Assembly: GCA_022822785.1 (NCBI GenBank)
Contig: JAJEAL010000007.1
Location: forward strand, 1 to 46,001
Direction of reading: 5' to 3'
DNA from: Candidatus Poribacteria bacterium
Lineage (GTDB): Bacteria; Poribacteria; WGA-4E; PCPOR2b
Length of the DNA: 46,001 nt
The notes beneath the pieces were generated by a model. The model was not told the DNA's origin, searched no databases, and saw only the letters and a list, made by a program, of their open reading frames with translations. A program made the position numbers and the translations under genes. Shown here piece after piece: positions 1-8,742 of this stretch (the first letter of the stretch is position 1; each line of letters begins with the position of its first letter).

Positions 1-79
1 GTTGAGCGGCTTCTGTTTTGCTGCCGCCGGCTTGTATGAAATCAAGGACACGTTTGCGTAAATCGGGTGAATATCTCAT
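1..79 (-). mobile_element. IS630-family transposase, N-terminal part (cut by window edge)
   Basis: The minus strand from 79 reads an ATG followed by 25 complete codons that run off the left edge. The translation begins MRYSPDLRKRVLDFIQAGG and continues SKTEAAQ. This is the typical opening of IS630/Tc1-mariner-type transposases, where an N-terminal helix-turn-helix binds the element ends. Only about 26 residues are visible, so whether the transposase is intact cannot be judged. The AT-rich stretch 80-169 would hold the element end and the junction with the formate dehydrogenase gene. I did not identify the terminal repeat or the TA target duplication with confidence. Confidence 0.75.
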
Positions 80-169
80 AATACTTATATCGTAACACAT
101 GTCTAAATAATGTTCACTTATTTATATTATCTACCATAAATTTGTGAAATCGAGTCACAGTAATCCTTC

Positions 170-2923
170 TTAGGTTATAGTATATGTATTATAACCTAGC
201 GATGGTTCGTCGGTTGGTTCAACGCGAACCGGACATACCTTGAGTTCCGCTGTCTCTGTTATTGGGTCGTAGCCGGAGCCGGTGAGGATATTCACGGGCA
301 CGTCGCTGAAACTGAAACTGGCAAAGACCGTCCCACGCGGGGAACGATTCGTGGATTTCACCTTAACCTTCACGCTGCCGCGGACACTCGACAACTCGCA
401 CCAGCCGCCATCCCTGAGTCCCCAGCCCTCAACATCAGCGGGATTCACCTCAAGTGCCTCTTCGGACAGTAGGTAGTCGATTCCTTGCGCCCGACCGGTT
501 TGGGTACGGGTATGGTAAGATTGGAGCCGGCGTCCGGTTGTCAGCCAGACAGGGAAGTCGTCGCTGATGGTCTCCGCAGGATCGCGGTAACGCACGATTG
601 AGAAGATACCGCGCCCGTTCACAAACTCCTCCTCGTGCAACCGAGGTGTGCCGGGGTGATCTTTGTCCGGCACGGGCCACTGATACTCGCTATTCTCGAT
701 CCGTTCCCAATCGAGTCCGGCGTAGATCGGTGAGACGCTGCACAGTTCGTTGAAGACCTGTTGCGGTTCGCTGAAGTCGAATCCCGTCAAGCCAAGCCGT
801 TTGGCAAGTTCGCAGATGATCCACCAATCGGGTTTGGCTTCACCCGGCGGCGGCACCGCTGCTCGCACCCGCTGTACACGACGCTCTGTGTTCGCGCAGA
901 CCCCGTCCGTCTCACCGAAGGCGGTTGCAGGGAGAACGACATCAGCAAGCTCCGCCGTGTCAGTCAGGAAGATATCGATGACGACGAGGTGATCCAGACT
1001 CTTCAAGGCGTGTTCGCAATGGGCGCGATCCGGATCGGAGAGTAGCGTGTTCTCACCGTCGATCAGCATGGCGCGGATCTCCTCGCCGCAGAGATCGAGT
1101 GCTGTTACCTTCGTAATCCCCTTGTCAAGATCAATCTCTCTCCCGTAAAGTTCCCTGAATTTTGCTCGGTTCGCGGGATCCATAACCGACTGAAACCCCG
1201 GATAATTGTTCGGGAGCGCGCCGCTATCCCCTGCGCCCTGAATGTTGTTCTGACCCCGCATTGGGTTGATGCCGGTCCCTTCACGACCGATGTTGCCGGT
1301 CATGAGTGCGAGGTTGCAGAGACTCTGTACGTTATCGACACCACAGATATGTTCAGTGATGCCGAGTGTGTAGTAGATTGCGGCTTTCCCCGATTCTCCG
1401 TACCATTTGGCGGCGGTCTCAATATCCTTCGCAGGCACCCCTGAGATCTCTTCCGCCCATGTCGGTGTAAATTCGACAAGGTGTTCCAGGAACCCATCGC
1501 TGTCCGTCGTCCGATTTTCGATGAAGTCCTGATCGATAAGCCCCTCACGGGCGATGACGTGCGCCATGCCGAGCAGGAGCGCGACGTCCGAGCCCACCCG
1601 GAGCGGTAGATACAGATCCGACATCTCTGCGAGCCCAATGCGCCGCGGATCGGCGACAATCAACTTTGCACCTCCTGCAATAGCCTTTTTGAGGCGTGTC
1701 GCTGCGACAGGGTGACATTCTGTCATATTTGTTCCGATGCAGAAGATAACGTCCGGCTTCTCCATATCGACCAGTGGGTTCGACATCGCGCCGCGTCCGA
1801 TTGTGGCTGCCAGACCGGCAACCGTTGGAGCGTGTCAGGCACGACTACAGTTATCGATGTAGTTTGTGCCAAAGCCGACGCGGATAAACTTCTGCATGAG
1901 ATAGGCTGCTTCGCTCGGTGCACGACCAGAGGCAACGCCGTAGACACTGTGCCTGCCGTGTTTCTCGTTTACTTGTCGGAATCCTCCGGCTGCGCGATCA
2001 AGTGCCTCATCCCAACTCGCTTCGTGGAGTTCGCTGTCCTCGCCGCGGACGAGTGGGGTCGTCAGCCTATCGGGGTGGTGCACGAAGTCGAACGCGAACT
2101 GACCCTTGACGCAAAGCGCGCCCTCGTTCGCGGGACCGTCCATCGCCGGGTGGATGCCGACTATCCTATCCGCTTTGGTCAGGAGATCGATTGAGCAGCC
2201 AACGCCGCAGTAGGGACAGATGGTGCGGGTTTTCTCAATTTCGCCCGGTCGATCTACCGCACGCATCGCCTTCTTGTCAGCGAGGGCACCGGTCGGACAG
2301 GTCTGTACGCACTGACCGCAGAAGGTGCAGGCCGAGTCTCTCAACTCGCCATTGAACTCGGTGGTAATCTGTGTGTGGAAGCCGCGGTTCATCACGCTGA
2401 TTGCGTAATCCCCCTCCTGCTCCGCGCAAACGCGGACGCACCGGTAGCAGGAGATGCAGAGGTCGTAATCACGCAGGATAAATGGATTTTTGTCGTCGGT
2501 ATTGCTCGTGCCTGACTGTGCCCCGATGAATCGTCCGGTGCGCGCTTCGTAACGGTCCACGAGGGCTGTCAGTTCTTGGGACGCATAACCGCGCAGCGAA
2601 TTGACATCGAGTTCACGGTTCTCGGATGCCACCATCTCCAGCAGGGTCTTCCGGTATTTCTCAATCTCGTCGGTTCCCGTCCGGACGACCATGCCGGGCG
2701 TTGCCTGCGTCGTGCAGGACGCGACCGGGTTTCGGGAGCCTTCCACTTCTACGACGCAAAGCCGGCATCCACCAAACGCTTCGAGGCGAGGGTCGTAGCA
2801 GAGCGTCGGGATCTCCTTCCGATGTCGCTCCGCGATCTCGTAGATGGTTTCCCCCTCGGTGAAGGTGATTTCCTTTCCGTCGAGCGTGATTGTTTCGGTC
2901 TGTTTAGGAACGGGTGGGTTCAT
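170..2923 (-). CDS. fdhA: Selenocysteine-containing formate dehydrogenase, alpha subunit (NAD-linked type)
   Basis: This gene oxidises formate to CO2 at a molybdenum or tungsten bis-pterin centre. It appears as two open frames (2971-1835 and 1786-170) in the same phase, separated by one TGA at 1835-1837. Reading TGA as Sec gives NCSRAU-HAPTVAGL...GRGAMSN, which matches the Sec site of FdhF/FdnG. The product is 917 residues with Sec at 363. The N-terminus has a 2Fe-2S domain (C42, C53, C56, C70), two 4Fe-4S ferredoxin clusters (CISCYRCVRVC; CTFCGQCVQTCP), then the CPYCGVGC cluster of the molybdopterin domain. The C-terminus is the dinucleotide-binding MopB domain. I chose ATG 2923 because an AAAGGG motif lies just upstream; an ATG at 2971 is in frame but overlaps a palindrome. 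No fdhB or nuoEF-like partner is adjacent. The organism must carry selA, selB, selC and selD elsewhere (inference). Confidence 0.93.
171..197. repeat. Inverted repeat at the 3' end of fdhA
   Basis: TAGGTTATA (171-179) is the exact reverse complement of TATAACCTA (189-197), with a 9-nt loop. It overlaps the stop codon and last residues of the formate dehydrogenase. It could form a 3' hairpin but has no T-tract, so a terminator role is uncertain. Confidence 0.5.
1805..1837 (-). promoter_or_regulatory. Bacterial SECIS element at the fdhA UGA codon
   Basis: In the mRNA the UGA (1837-1835) is followed by 11 nt, then a 7-bp stem GGUUGCC/GGCAGCC (1823-1817 with 1811-1805, one G-U pair) closed by the loop GGUCU (1816-1812). 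From memory, stem position, 11-nt distance and the GGUCU loop match the SECIS of E. coli fdhF. SelB with Sec-tRNA would bind this loop to decode UGA. The hairpin lies in coding sequence. Confidence 0.9.
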
Positions 2924-2951
2924 TCTGTTTTCCCTTTCTTTCCGTACTCGG

Positions 2952-2984
2952 AGAAACCGAGTTTTTGCCAAAAACTCGGTTTCT
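2952..2984. repeat. Perfect 33-bp palindrome, dispersed AGAAACCGAG family
   Basis: A 16-bp arm beginning AGAAACCGAGTTTTT is followed by one base and its exact reverse complement. It lies between the stop of the coiled-coil gene (2997) and the fdhA start. Related copies occur at 24603-24634, 28997-29028 and, broken, at 33698-33770. It could act as a terminator for the upstream minus-strand gene, because the arms are T- and A-rich next to the loop. Confidence 0.85.
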
Positions 2985-2996
2985 GTGTCCCTATTT

Positions 2997-3731
2997 TTAC
3001 GAAGGATTAATCCATGCTGATACAGCTACATCCCAAAACTCCGCCTGTCCATCTGTCATGAGGACTACATTCTGGTCGCAGGCAGCGGTCTCTGCTCCCG
3101 CTGTCGCCCGTTCTCCAGCAGCAACGGGTAAAACAAGCGGGCCGGCCCGTCGAATCAGACTCGCTCGTCGCCACGCCCGATCCACATCGTTTCTATCCAC
3201 CACCGATGAAATTTCTATTGCCAACCAGACCTCAGGCCCCCCTGGAGACTCCCGCAACTGTCCGGTAGCCAGCAGATCTAGACGAAAAACGTCACGAAAT
3301 TCCCCAGATGTGAGGGTTGTCTCTAATGCTTCATCGATTGTGGACAGATCAACAACCTTCAGCCGGCGCATGAGGTATCCGAAGTATCCATAGATTTTGT
3401 TGCGATAGGACCACTCTAGGGATTCACCCTTTAACCTGCTGACTGTATTATCTATCCGCTGTTGGTTCTCGGTCAGTTCTCTTACCTCCCGAGTCAGTTC
3501 GGCTACCTGTTCAGTCAGGTGTTGCATTGCGGTTTTTATTTCAGATAGTTGTTCTTCGACATTAGCGAGTCGTTCTTCGGCGCGCTGCTGTGCTTCTGCC
3601 AATCCTCTAACAATTTCGGGTAAGGCTAGCAATTCATCAGAAAGCAGCAGCTGCCGTAACTCCGATCGCCACTCTGGACGCTCGGATAGCAGTTGGACCA
3701 AATCACGATAATCCTCTACAGTGAAAGCCAT
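2997..3731 (-). CDS. Coiled-coil protein with a PD-(D/E)XK-like C-terminal half, function unknown
   Basis: The gene encodes 244 residues. The N-terminus (about 1-45) is a short helical region. About 45-110 is a heptad-rich coiled coil with many E, Q, L and R residues (AEERLANVEEQLSEIK and following). The C-terminal half carries FRLDLLATGQ, then VWLAIEISS, a D...ExE arrangement typical of restriction-endonuclease-like folds. This architecture is common as an uncharacterised, DUF3782-like family in cyanobacteria and other bacteria with many mobile elements. No partner gene suggests a role; it is on the same strand as fdhA, separated by a palindrome. It may be a cryptic nuclease, but the active site is only partly recognisable. 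Confidence 0.75.
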   Translation of the reverse strand: MAFTVEDYRDLVQLLSERPEWRSELRQLLLSDELLALPEIVRGLAEAQQRAEERLANVEEQLSEIKTAMQHLTEQVAELTREVRELTENQQRIDNTVSRLKGESLEWSYRNKIYGYFGYLMRRLKVVDLSTIDEALETTLTSGEFRDVFRLDLLATGQLRESPGGPEVWLAIEISSVVDRNDVDRAWRRASLIRRAGPLVLPVAAGERATAGAETAACDQNVVLMTDGQAEFWDVAVSAWINPS

Positions 3732-3893
3732 TTTTCAGGTTTCCCCTTGATGCTTATTTTAACCTAACCTGCCAGAAGGCACACTATTTAACAGAAACAT
3801 CCAACCTATTTTTCCAAAATCAGATGATACGAACACGAAAAAATCGCTTTTTCTGTGCGACTAGCAGCTTAGACTATTATAACATGCGGCGGA

Positions 3894-5594
3894 CTATTTG
3901 AGGATCGCCATTTTGCGTGTGGCGGAATAATTGCCTGCGGACAGGTGATAGAAGTAGACACCGCTTGCGACTGTTTCACCAACCTCGTTTCTGCCGTCCC
4001 AGTAGATCGCCTTCGACCGATCTTCGTAGGCTGCGGCAATCTGGTGTCCTACGTCGAGCGAGTGGACGACCTGACCGTTTAGATCATAGATGGTCAAGGT
4101 AACAAAAGTGTCTTCCGCCAACCGATACGGTATCCATGTCTCTGGATTGAACGGATTGGGGTAATTTGCTAACAATTCAGTTTCTGCTGGAGTCAGGGAT
4201 GCTAGTAACTGCTGAAGGATCACAACGCCCCGTTTCATGATTGGATCTCGAATCTCAAGTGCCCTTGCGTCGGTCAGCCAACCTCGAACTACTGCCGCCG
4301 TAAGTGTCTCAGGTGCGGGTGGGTGGGCTGCAAGCGCCACTGCCTCCCCAAACATACCTGCAACCAAGACCAAATCCATAATATCGACAATCCCATCGCT
4401 ATTAACATCTGTCGTCAGATTTTTCCCTTGTCTTCCAAGGTGTGATGCGACCGAGACCAAATCGAAGATGTTCACAACACCATCACCGTTGACATCCGCC
4501 GGTTGCGCTACGATGTCGTCAAATTGTACCTTCACGCCTCTGCTTTGGAGTGCGGGAATATGGATGTTGATGGAGGCGGAGTTGAGGGGATTTGCAGTTA
4601 AAATCAGCGAGTCGTTCCTCCCTAATCCCGTATTTGCGACTAGGGGCAAAATGTCAGATATTGAGTTGCCGCGAAGATCGAGCCATGTCAGTTGATTTAA
4701 TCGTGCCAGTGGCGAAATATCGGTTATAGAGTTGTCGTGAAGATTGAGCCATGTCAGTTTGTTTAGTCCTGCCAGAGGTGAGATGTCAGATATTGAGTTG
4801 CTGCTAAGCCACAGCATTGTCAGTTGATATAATCCTGCCAACGGCGAAATATCGGTTATAGAGTTGTTCTCAAGAGACAGGTATGTCAGTTTATTTAATC
4901 GTGCCAGCGGCGAAATATCGATTATGGAGTTGTCGTTAAGTAAGAGCCCTGTCAGGTTGGTTAATTCTGCCAGCGGCGAAATATCGGTTATAGAGTTGTT
5001 GCCAAGAGACAGCTCTGTCAGGTTGGTTAATTCTGCCAGAAGTGATATATTCGATATAGAGTTGGTGTTAAGCCATAGCTGTGTCAGTTGATATAATCCT
5101 GCCAACGGCGAAATATCGGTTATAGAGTTGCTGCTAAGTGAGAGCCCTGTCAGGTTGGTTAATCGTGCCAGCGGCGAAATATCGGTTATGGAGTTGTCGC
5201 TAAGTGAGAGGTCTATTGTCAGATTGGTTAATCCTGCCAGCGGTGAAATATCGGTTATGGAGTTGCTGGCAAGTAACAGGTTTGTTAGTTGATTTAATCC
5301 TGCCAGCGGTGAAATGTCAGATATTGAGTTGCTGTCAATCCACAGCGTTGTCAGGTTGGTTGCATGTTCTAAACCAGTTAAATCGCTAATGTTGGACTTT
5401 TTGGCAGAAAGGTGGGTCAAATTCGCTATTTCCGTTGTGGTAATAGTCTCGCCCGACGCTTTGCCGAGTTTGTCCTTGATGGCAGCGCGGAGGTTGGGGT
5501 CGGGGATATCGACAGTTTGTGCGGTTGCCGTCATGGAGATCGAAAAGCAGGTTAACAGAAATAATGAAGTCCAACGGAAAGGTTGTTTCGTCAT
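3894..5594 (-). CDS. Secreted leucine-rich-repeat protein with type I dockerin and C-terminal sorting-like domain
   Basis: The gene encodes 566 residues. A signal peptide (about 1-26, ending TATAQ) leads to a cap region (VDIPDPNLRAAIKDKLG), as in internalin-like proteins. Then come about 11 leucine-rich repeats of 22 residues, each close to LTNLT.L.L..NSITDISPLA. After a spacer there is a dockerin with two calcium loops (DVNGDGVVNIFDLVSVASHL and DVNSDGIVDIMDLVLVAGMF). The last ~93 residues are a FlgD/T9SS-like Ig fold with NPFNPETWIPY, YWDGRN, GVYFY and ATRKMAILK. The protein is probably exported and surface-attached, binding proteins through the LRR and a cohesin through the dockerin; a cohesin-like domain is encoded at 11337-14234. 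The start is supported by GGAGGT upstream. The repeats are nearly identical at DNA level, so repeat number may vary between strains. Confidence 0.9.
   Translation of the reverse strand: MTKQPFRWTSLFLLTCFSISMTATAQTVDIPDPNLRAAIKDKLGKASGETITTTEIANLTHLSAKKSNISDLTGLEHATNLTTLWIDSNSISDISPLAGLNQLTNLLLASNSITDISPLAGLTNLTIDLSLSDNSITDISPLARLTNLTGLSLSSNSITDISPLAGLYQLTQLWLNTNSISNISLLAELTNLTELSLGNNSITDISPLAELTNLTGLLLNDNSIIDISPLARLNKLTYLSLENNSITDISPLAGLYQLTMLWLSSNSISDISPLAGLNKLTWLNLHDNSITDISPLARLNQLTWLDLRGNSISDILPLVANTGLGRNDSLILTANPLNSASINIHIPALQSRGVKVQFDDIVAQPADVNGDGVVNIFDLVSVASHLGRQGKNLTTDVNSDGIVDIMDLVLVAGMFGEAVALAAHPPAPETLTAAVVRGWLTDARALEIRDPIMKRGVVILQQLLASLTPAETELLANYPNPFNPETWIPYRLAEDTFVTLTIYDLNGQVVHSLDVGHQIAAAYEDRSKAIYWDGRNEVGETVASGVYFYHLSAGNYSATRKMAILK
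4640..5360. repeat. Tandem 66-bp repeats encoding the LRR solenoid
   Basis: The segment consists of about eleven diverged 66-bp units (22 codons each), with near-identical blocks such as GGCGAAATATCGGTTATAGA recurring. One unit carries an extra codon. Such arrays expand and contract by slippage or recombination. Confidence 0.85.
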
Positions 5595-5650
5595 GGATCT
5601 ATTTTTACCTCCGGTGACACTTTAGGTGGACACATTGAGCGTAAGCGAAA

Positions 5651-5666
5651 TCCCGATTTATCGGGA
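5651..5666. repeat. Short palindrome TCCCGAT-tt-ATCGGGA
   Basis: A perfect 7-bp inverted repeat with a 2-nt loop lies between the DUF790 gene and the LRR gene. The same core recurs at 16639-16654 and 33730-33746, so it belongs to a dispersed family. It may also serve as a transcript-end hairpin for the DUF790 gene. Confidence 0.7.
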
Positions 5667-5675
5667 ATGCCCCAT

Positions 5676-6911
5676 CTACGGGTGTCCTCGATCCTTCTCC
5701 ACAATCGCACACGCCTCAACCTTCTCTAACACCTCTTTGGGCTTGATCCGTGTTTTGAAAAATAACACTTCGCCGGGGATGTCTCGGAAATCTTCGGTCG
5801 AACAGTTTAATCGATCCGACACGGCGATAATCATGTTCGGCATAGCGGCGCGTTTCAGTTTCCACAGTTTTTTCTTGAGGTAATCCGGTGTCCAGAAACC
5901 GACAATTTCCATTATGGCTCGCCGTCCGTCGGGATGTACAAAGGCGAAGTCTGGAATCATCACGGTGTCTTTCAGGTCGATGATGTCCGTCTCACGCTCA
6001 AGCGTCCATTCGGTATCGATTTTCTCAAACTGTGTTGCGAAATGCCGCTCCAGTTCGCTGTCGAACTCGCCGGGGTCACGATAGTGGGATTGCAGCCCAA
6101 ATTCGTCGTTGAGCTCAAATCGGAGATGGTCGTTTCTGTTCATGACGATTGTTGCGTCTAGCCACCATCGATCGCAGTGCAACAGCGCAGGCAGAAACAG
6201 CGCCATCTGAATCCCATATTTCTGCGACAGGCGGAACATCGATGCGGGACCGTCGAGGACGATTTGATAGCCGTCCGCGTTGTTCCCGGAGACGACGTGC
6301 ATCAGCTTAAAAAACTTGATGAACTGGAACACCAACCTGTATTTCGTTGGGATGTTGCGGTAAATTCGGATTGTCATTTCGCTGGCGCGGTAGAGCATCG
6401 CTTGTGTGAGTGCGACGTTATAGCGATCCAGCAACCGCTCGACAGTCGGAGGCTCAAACCCCGTCAAGATCCGGTTCTCCTCTAAATCCGCATACATCCC
6501 CGCCATTACCTCGTCCGCCGCAACGCTGAACTCGTCGGCGATTTTCCCTAACACCTTCGGACGTGTCGTCCGGTGCAGCCGGTCTCTTTTTGTGACGACC
6601 GGATGACGTTTGCTCCCGTAAGCGAAGATTTTTTCCCGCAGCACCTCTGGCTCGACCGGGGATTGGATCGTAAATTCTGATCGGTCTTCGAGCAGTTTGG
6701 CGAGCCCCCGCGTGACGTGGTAACTGGTGTCAGCCGCCTCATAATCCGCCAATGCTGAAGTAAGTGATCCTTTGGTTCTGTTGAGGTGTACGCCGTAAAT
6801 ATCGATGAGATCTCTTGCTATTGCGCGGTACTTGCTGTTCTTCGGGTTCACATAGCGGGCGCAAATCTCGTCTTCTTTAATTCGATAGCGAAGAAGGTCA
6901 AGTGTGAGCAT
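5676..6911 (-). CDS. Bax1-type nuclease (DUF790 family)
   Basis: The gene encodes 411 residues matching DUF790/Bax1 in length and layout: an N-terminal region starting MLTLDLLRYRIK, a middle RecB-like helical part, and a C-terminal PD-(D/E)XK nuclease core. The core is visible as MIPDFAFVHPDGRRAIMEIVGFWT followed by YLKKKLWKL, giving the catalytic D, E and K. In archaea Bax1 binds the XPB helicase and cuts DNA bubbles in a repair-like reaction. Bax1 is usually encoded beside XPB, but here the neighbours are an LRR protein and, on the other strand, a sulfatase. The XPB partner must be elsewhere or absent. Family assignment is fairly sure; the function in this organism is inferred. Confidence 0.82.
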   Translation of the reverse strand: MLTLDLLRYRIKEDEICARYVNPKNSKYRAIARDLIDIYGVHLNRTKGSLTSALADYEAADTSYHVTRGLAKLLEDRSEFTIQSPVEPEVLREKIFAYGSKRHPVVTKRDRLHRTTRPKVLGKIADEFSVAADEVMAGMYADLEENRILTGFEPPTVERLLDRYNVALTQAMLYRASEMTIRIYRNIPTKYRLVFQFIKFFKLMHVVSGNNADGYQIVLDGPASMFRLSQKYGIQMALFLPALLHCDRWWLDATIVMNRNDHLRFELNDEFGLQSHYRDPGEFDSELERHFATQFEKIDTEWTLERETDIIDLKDTVMIPDFAFVHPDGRRAIMEIVGFWTPDYLKKKLWKLKRAAMPNMIIAVSDRLNCSTEDFRDIPGEVLFFKTRIKPKEVLEKVEACAIVEKDRGHP

Positions 6912-7047
6912 CGGATTTCGTACGGATCATGTTTTATTATCGTCAGTCGAGTTGGTAATCCTGTTGCTTCTCAGGCATCGAGTTTATCACAATATTAAAT
7001 TAACGTCAACCCCTTTGCCTTCCAATTCGGGGTTCCCAAAAATTCGC

Positions 7048-7076
7048 TTGATCCTTACCCAAATGTTTGATAGACT
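7048..7076 (+). promoter_or_regulatory. Candidate promoter of the sulfatase-dioxygenase pair
   Basis: TTGATC (7048-7053) and TAGACT (7071-7076) are separated by 17 nt, with four of six consensus matches in each box. Transcription would start near 7083, about 60 nt before the sulfatase start. Confidence 0.4.
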
Positions 7077-7145
7077 AAGCGTGAAACATAAAAAATCTAA
7101 TTCGTGGCTCGCTTCGAGACGTTTAAGCAGCTTGTGAGGAAAAAT

Positions 7146-8741
7146 ATGAGTGAAAACAGAAAACCGAATATACTGCTAATTTTGAACGATGACATGGGCT
7201 ATTCGGATCTCGGTTGTTACGGCGGAGAAATCCACAGTCCAAATTTGGACCGGCTGGCTAGCGGTGGACTGCGGTTCACACAGTTCTACAACACCGCCCG
7301 CTGCTGCCCTTCGCGTGCGTCAATGTTGACCGGGCTCCACCCGCATCAGACGGGGGTTGGACACATGATGTCGGACGACGGCTTAGAGGGGTATCGCGGG
7401 GATCTGAACGACCGATGCGTCACTATCGCTGAAGCGCTTAGACCTGCCGGCTATCGGACCTACATGAGCGGCAAGTGGCACATATCCCGACACACCGATA
7501 CGGACGGACCGAAACACAGCTGGCCCCTTCAACGCGGTTTTGACCGCTATTTCGGCATTATCACTGGGGCGGCGAACTACTGGAAGCCGAACACACTGAC
7601 CCGCGACAACGAGCATATCCCACACGACAAACTCCCCGAAGGCTTTTTCCTGACTGACGCAATCAGCGATGAAGCGTCTGCATTTATCCGAGATCACGCT
7701 GAGAACGGTTCAGATCAACCGTTTTTCACCTATGTTGCCTACACCTCGCCTCATTGGCCCCTCCACGCGCACGACGAGGACATCGAGCGATATGCAGGGC
7801 GTTTCGCGGCGGGGTGGGATCAACTCCGTGAGGAACGGCTGCAGCGGATGCGGGAGATGGGCATCTTGGATGAAGGGTGGGCGTTGACGGATCGGGATCC
7901 GACGCAACCGCCGTGGGAGGAAGCGGAGCATAAGGAGTGGAATCAGCGACGGATGGAGGTCTACGCCGCTCAAATTGATCGGATGGACCAGGGGATTGGT
8001 CGAATCGTGACGGCGTTGGAGGAGACCGGTCAATTGGAGGACACGCTGATCCTTTTCTTAGCCGATAACGGTGGGTGTGCTGAAGAACTTCGGGGCCCCG
8101 CGAACCGTGTCGGGAGGGATGGCTTAATTGAGACTGAAACGACGCACGACGGTCAACCGGTGTATCGAGGCAACGATCCGAACATGATGCCGGGCCCGGA
8201 GACCACCTATCAAAGCTACGGCGTGCCTTGGGCGAACCTCTCCAACACCCCGTTCCGCGAATATAAACATTGGGTACACGAGGGCGGTATCGCTACCCCG
8301 CTCATCGCGCACTGGCCCCAGCGGATTCGGACAGCGGGTGCGCTCCGCCATCAGCCGGGTCAACTCCCTGACATCATGGCGACCTGTCTCGAAATCACCG
8401 GCGCAACCTATCCCGACGAGCATAACGAGATCCCAATCTATCCGTTAGAGGGAACGAGTCTCACGCCTATCTTTGACGACGAGGGTAACCGCAAAGAGGC
8501 GCTCATCTGGGAACATGAGGGCAATGCAGCTGTCCGGAAGGGAAAGTGGAAGCTGGTCTGTAAGTATCCGGGGGATTGGGAGCTGTATGACATAGAAGCC
8601 GACCGCACGGAATGCAACGACCTCGCTGAGGGTTTTCCGGAGCAGGTTGCGGAACTGAGTGCTATATATCAGGCGTGGGCGGATCGCTGTTTTGTTGAGC
8701 CGTGGAGCGATATTCTGGACGGGAGAAAAACGGAGGCTTGA
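7146..8741 (+). CDS. Arylsulfatase-type sulfatase
   Basis: The gene encodes 531 residues of the type I sulfatase family, hydrolysing a sulfate ester of an unknown organic or glycan substrate. The N-terminus PNILLILNDDMG holds the metal-binding aspartates D15 and D16. The catalytic signature is C53-C54-P-S-R, with C53 the residue to be converted to formylglycine. Later motifs GKWH, ADNGG and the C-terminal WKLV...WELYDIEADRTE are typical. I chose ATG 7146, not the upstream in-frame ATG at 7104, because GAGG lies seven bases before it and sulfatases begin close to this point. No signal peptide is evident, so a cytoplasmic location is likely. It is followed after one base by a PhyH dioxygenase, suggesting joint breakdown of a sulfated compound. 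A formylglycine-generating enzyme is needed elsewhere. Confidence 0.93.
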   Translation: MSENRKPNILLILNDDMGYSDLGCYGGEIHSPNLDRLASGGLRFTQFYNTARCCPSRASMLTGLHPHQTGVGHMMSDDGLEGYRGDLNDRCVTIAEALRPAGYRTYMSGKWHISRHTDTDGPKHSWPLQRGFDRYFGIITGAANYWKPNTLTRDNEHIPHDKLPEGFFLTDAISDEASAFIRDHAENGSDQPFFTYVAYTSPHWPLHAHDEDIERYAGRFAAGWDQLREERLQRMREMGILDEGWALTDRDPTQPPWEEAEHKEWNQRRMEVYAAQIDRMDQGIGRIVTALEETGQLEDTLILFLADNGGCAEELRGPANRVGRDGLIETETTHDGQPVYRGNDPNMMPGPETTYQSYGVPWANLSNTPFREYKHWVHEGGIATPLIAHWPQRIRTAGALRHQPGQLPDIMATCLEITGATYPDEHNEIPIYPLEGTSLTPIFDDEGNRKEALIWEHEGNAAVRKGKWKLVCKYPGDWELYDIEADRTECNDLAEGFPEQVAELSAIYQAWADRCFVEPWSDILDGRKTEA

Positions 8742-8742
8742 G

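Noticed and set aside
1835-1837. Nonsense mutation making the formate dehydrogenase a pseudogene
   Set aside because: The TGA is at the conserved Sec position, the frame is otherwise intact for over 900 codons, and a SECIS hairpin follows it.
1712-2194. Plus-strand 160-codon frame opposite the formate dehydrogenase
   Set aside because: It lies antisense to a strongly conserved gene and has no recognisable features.
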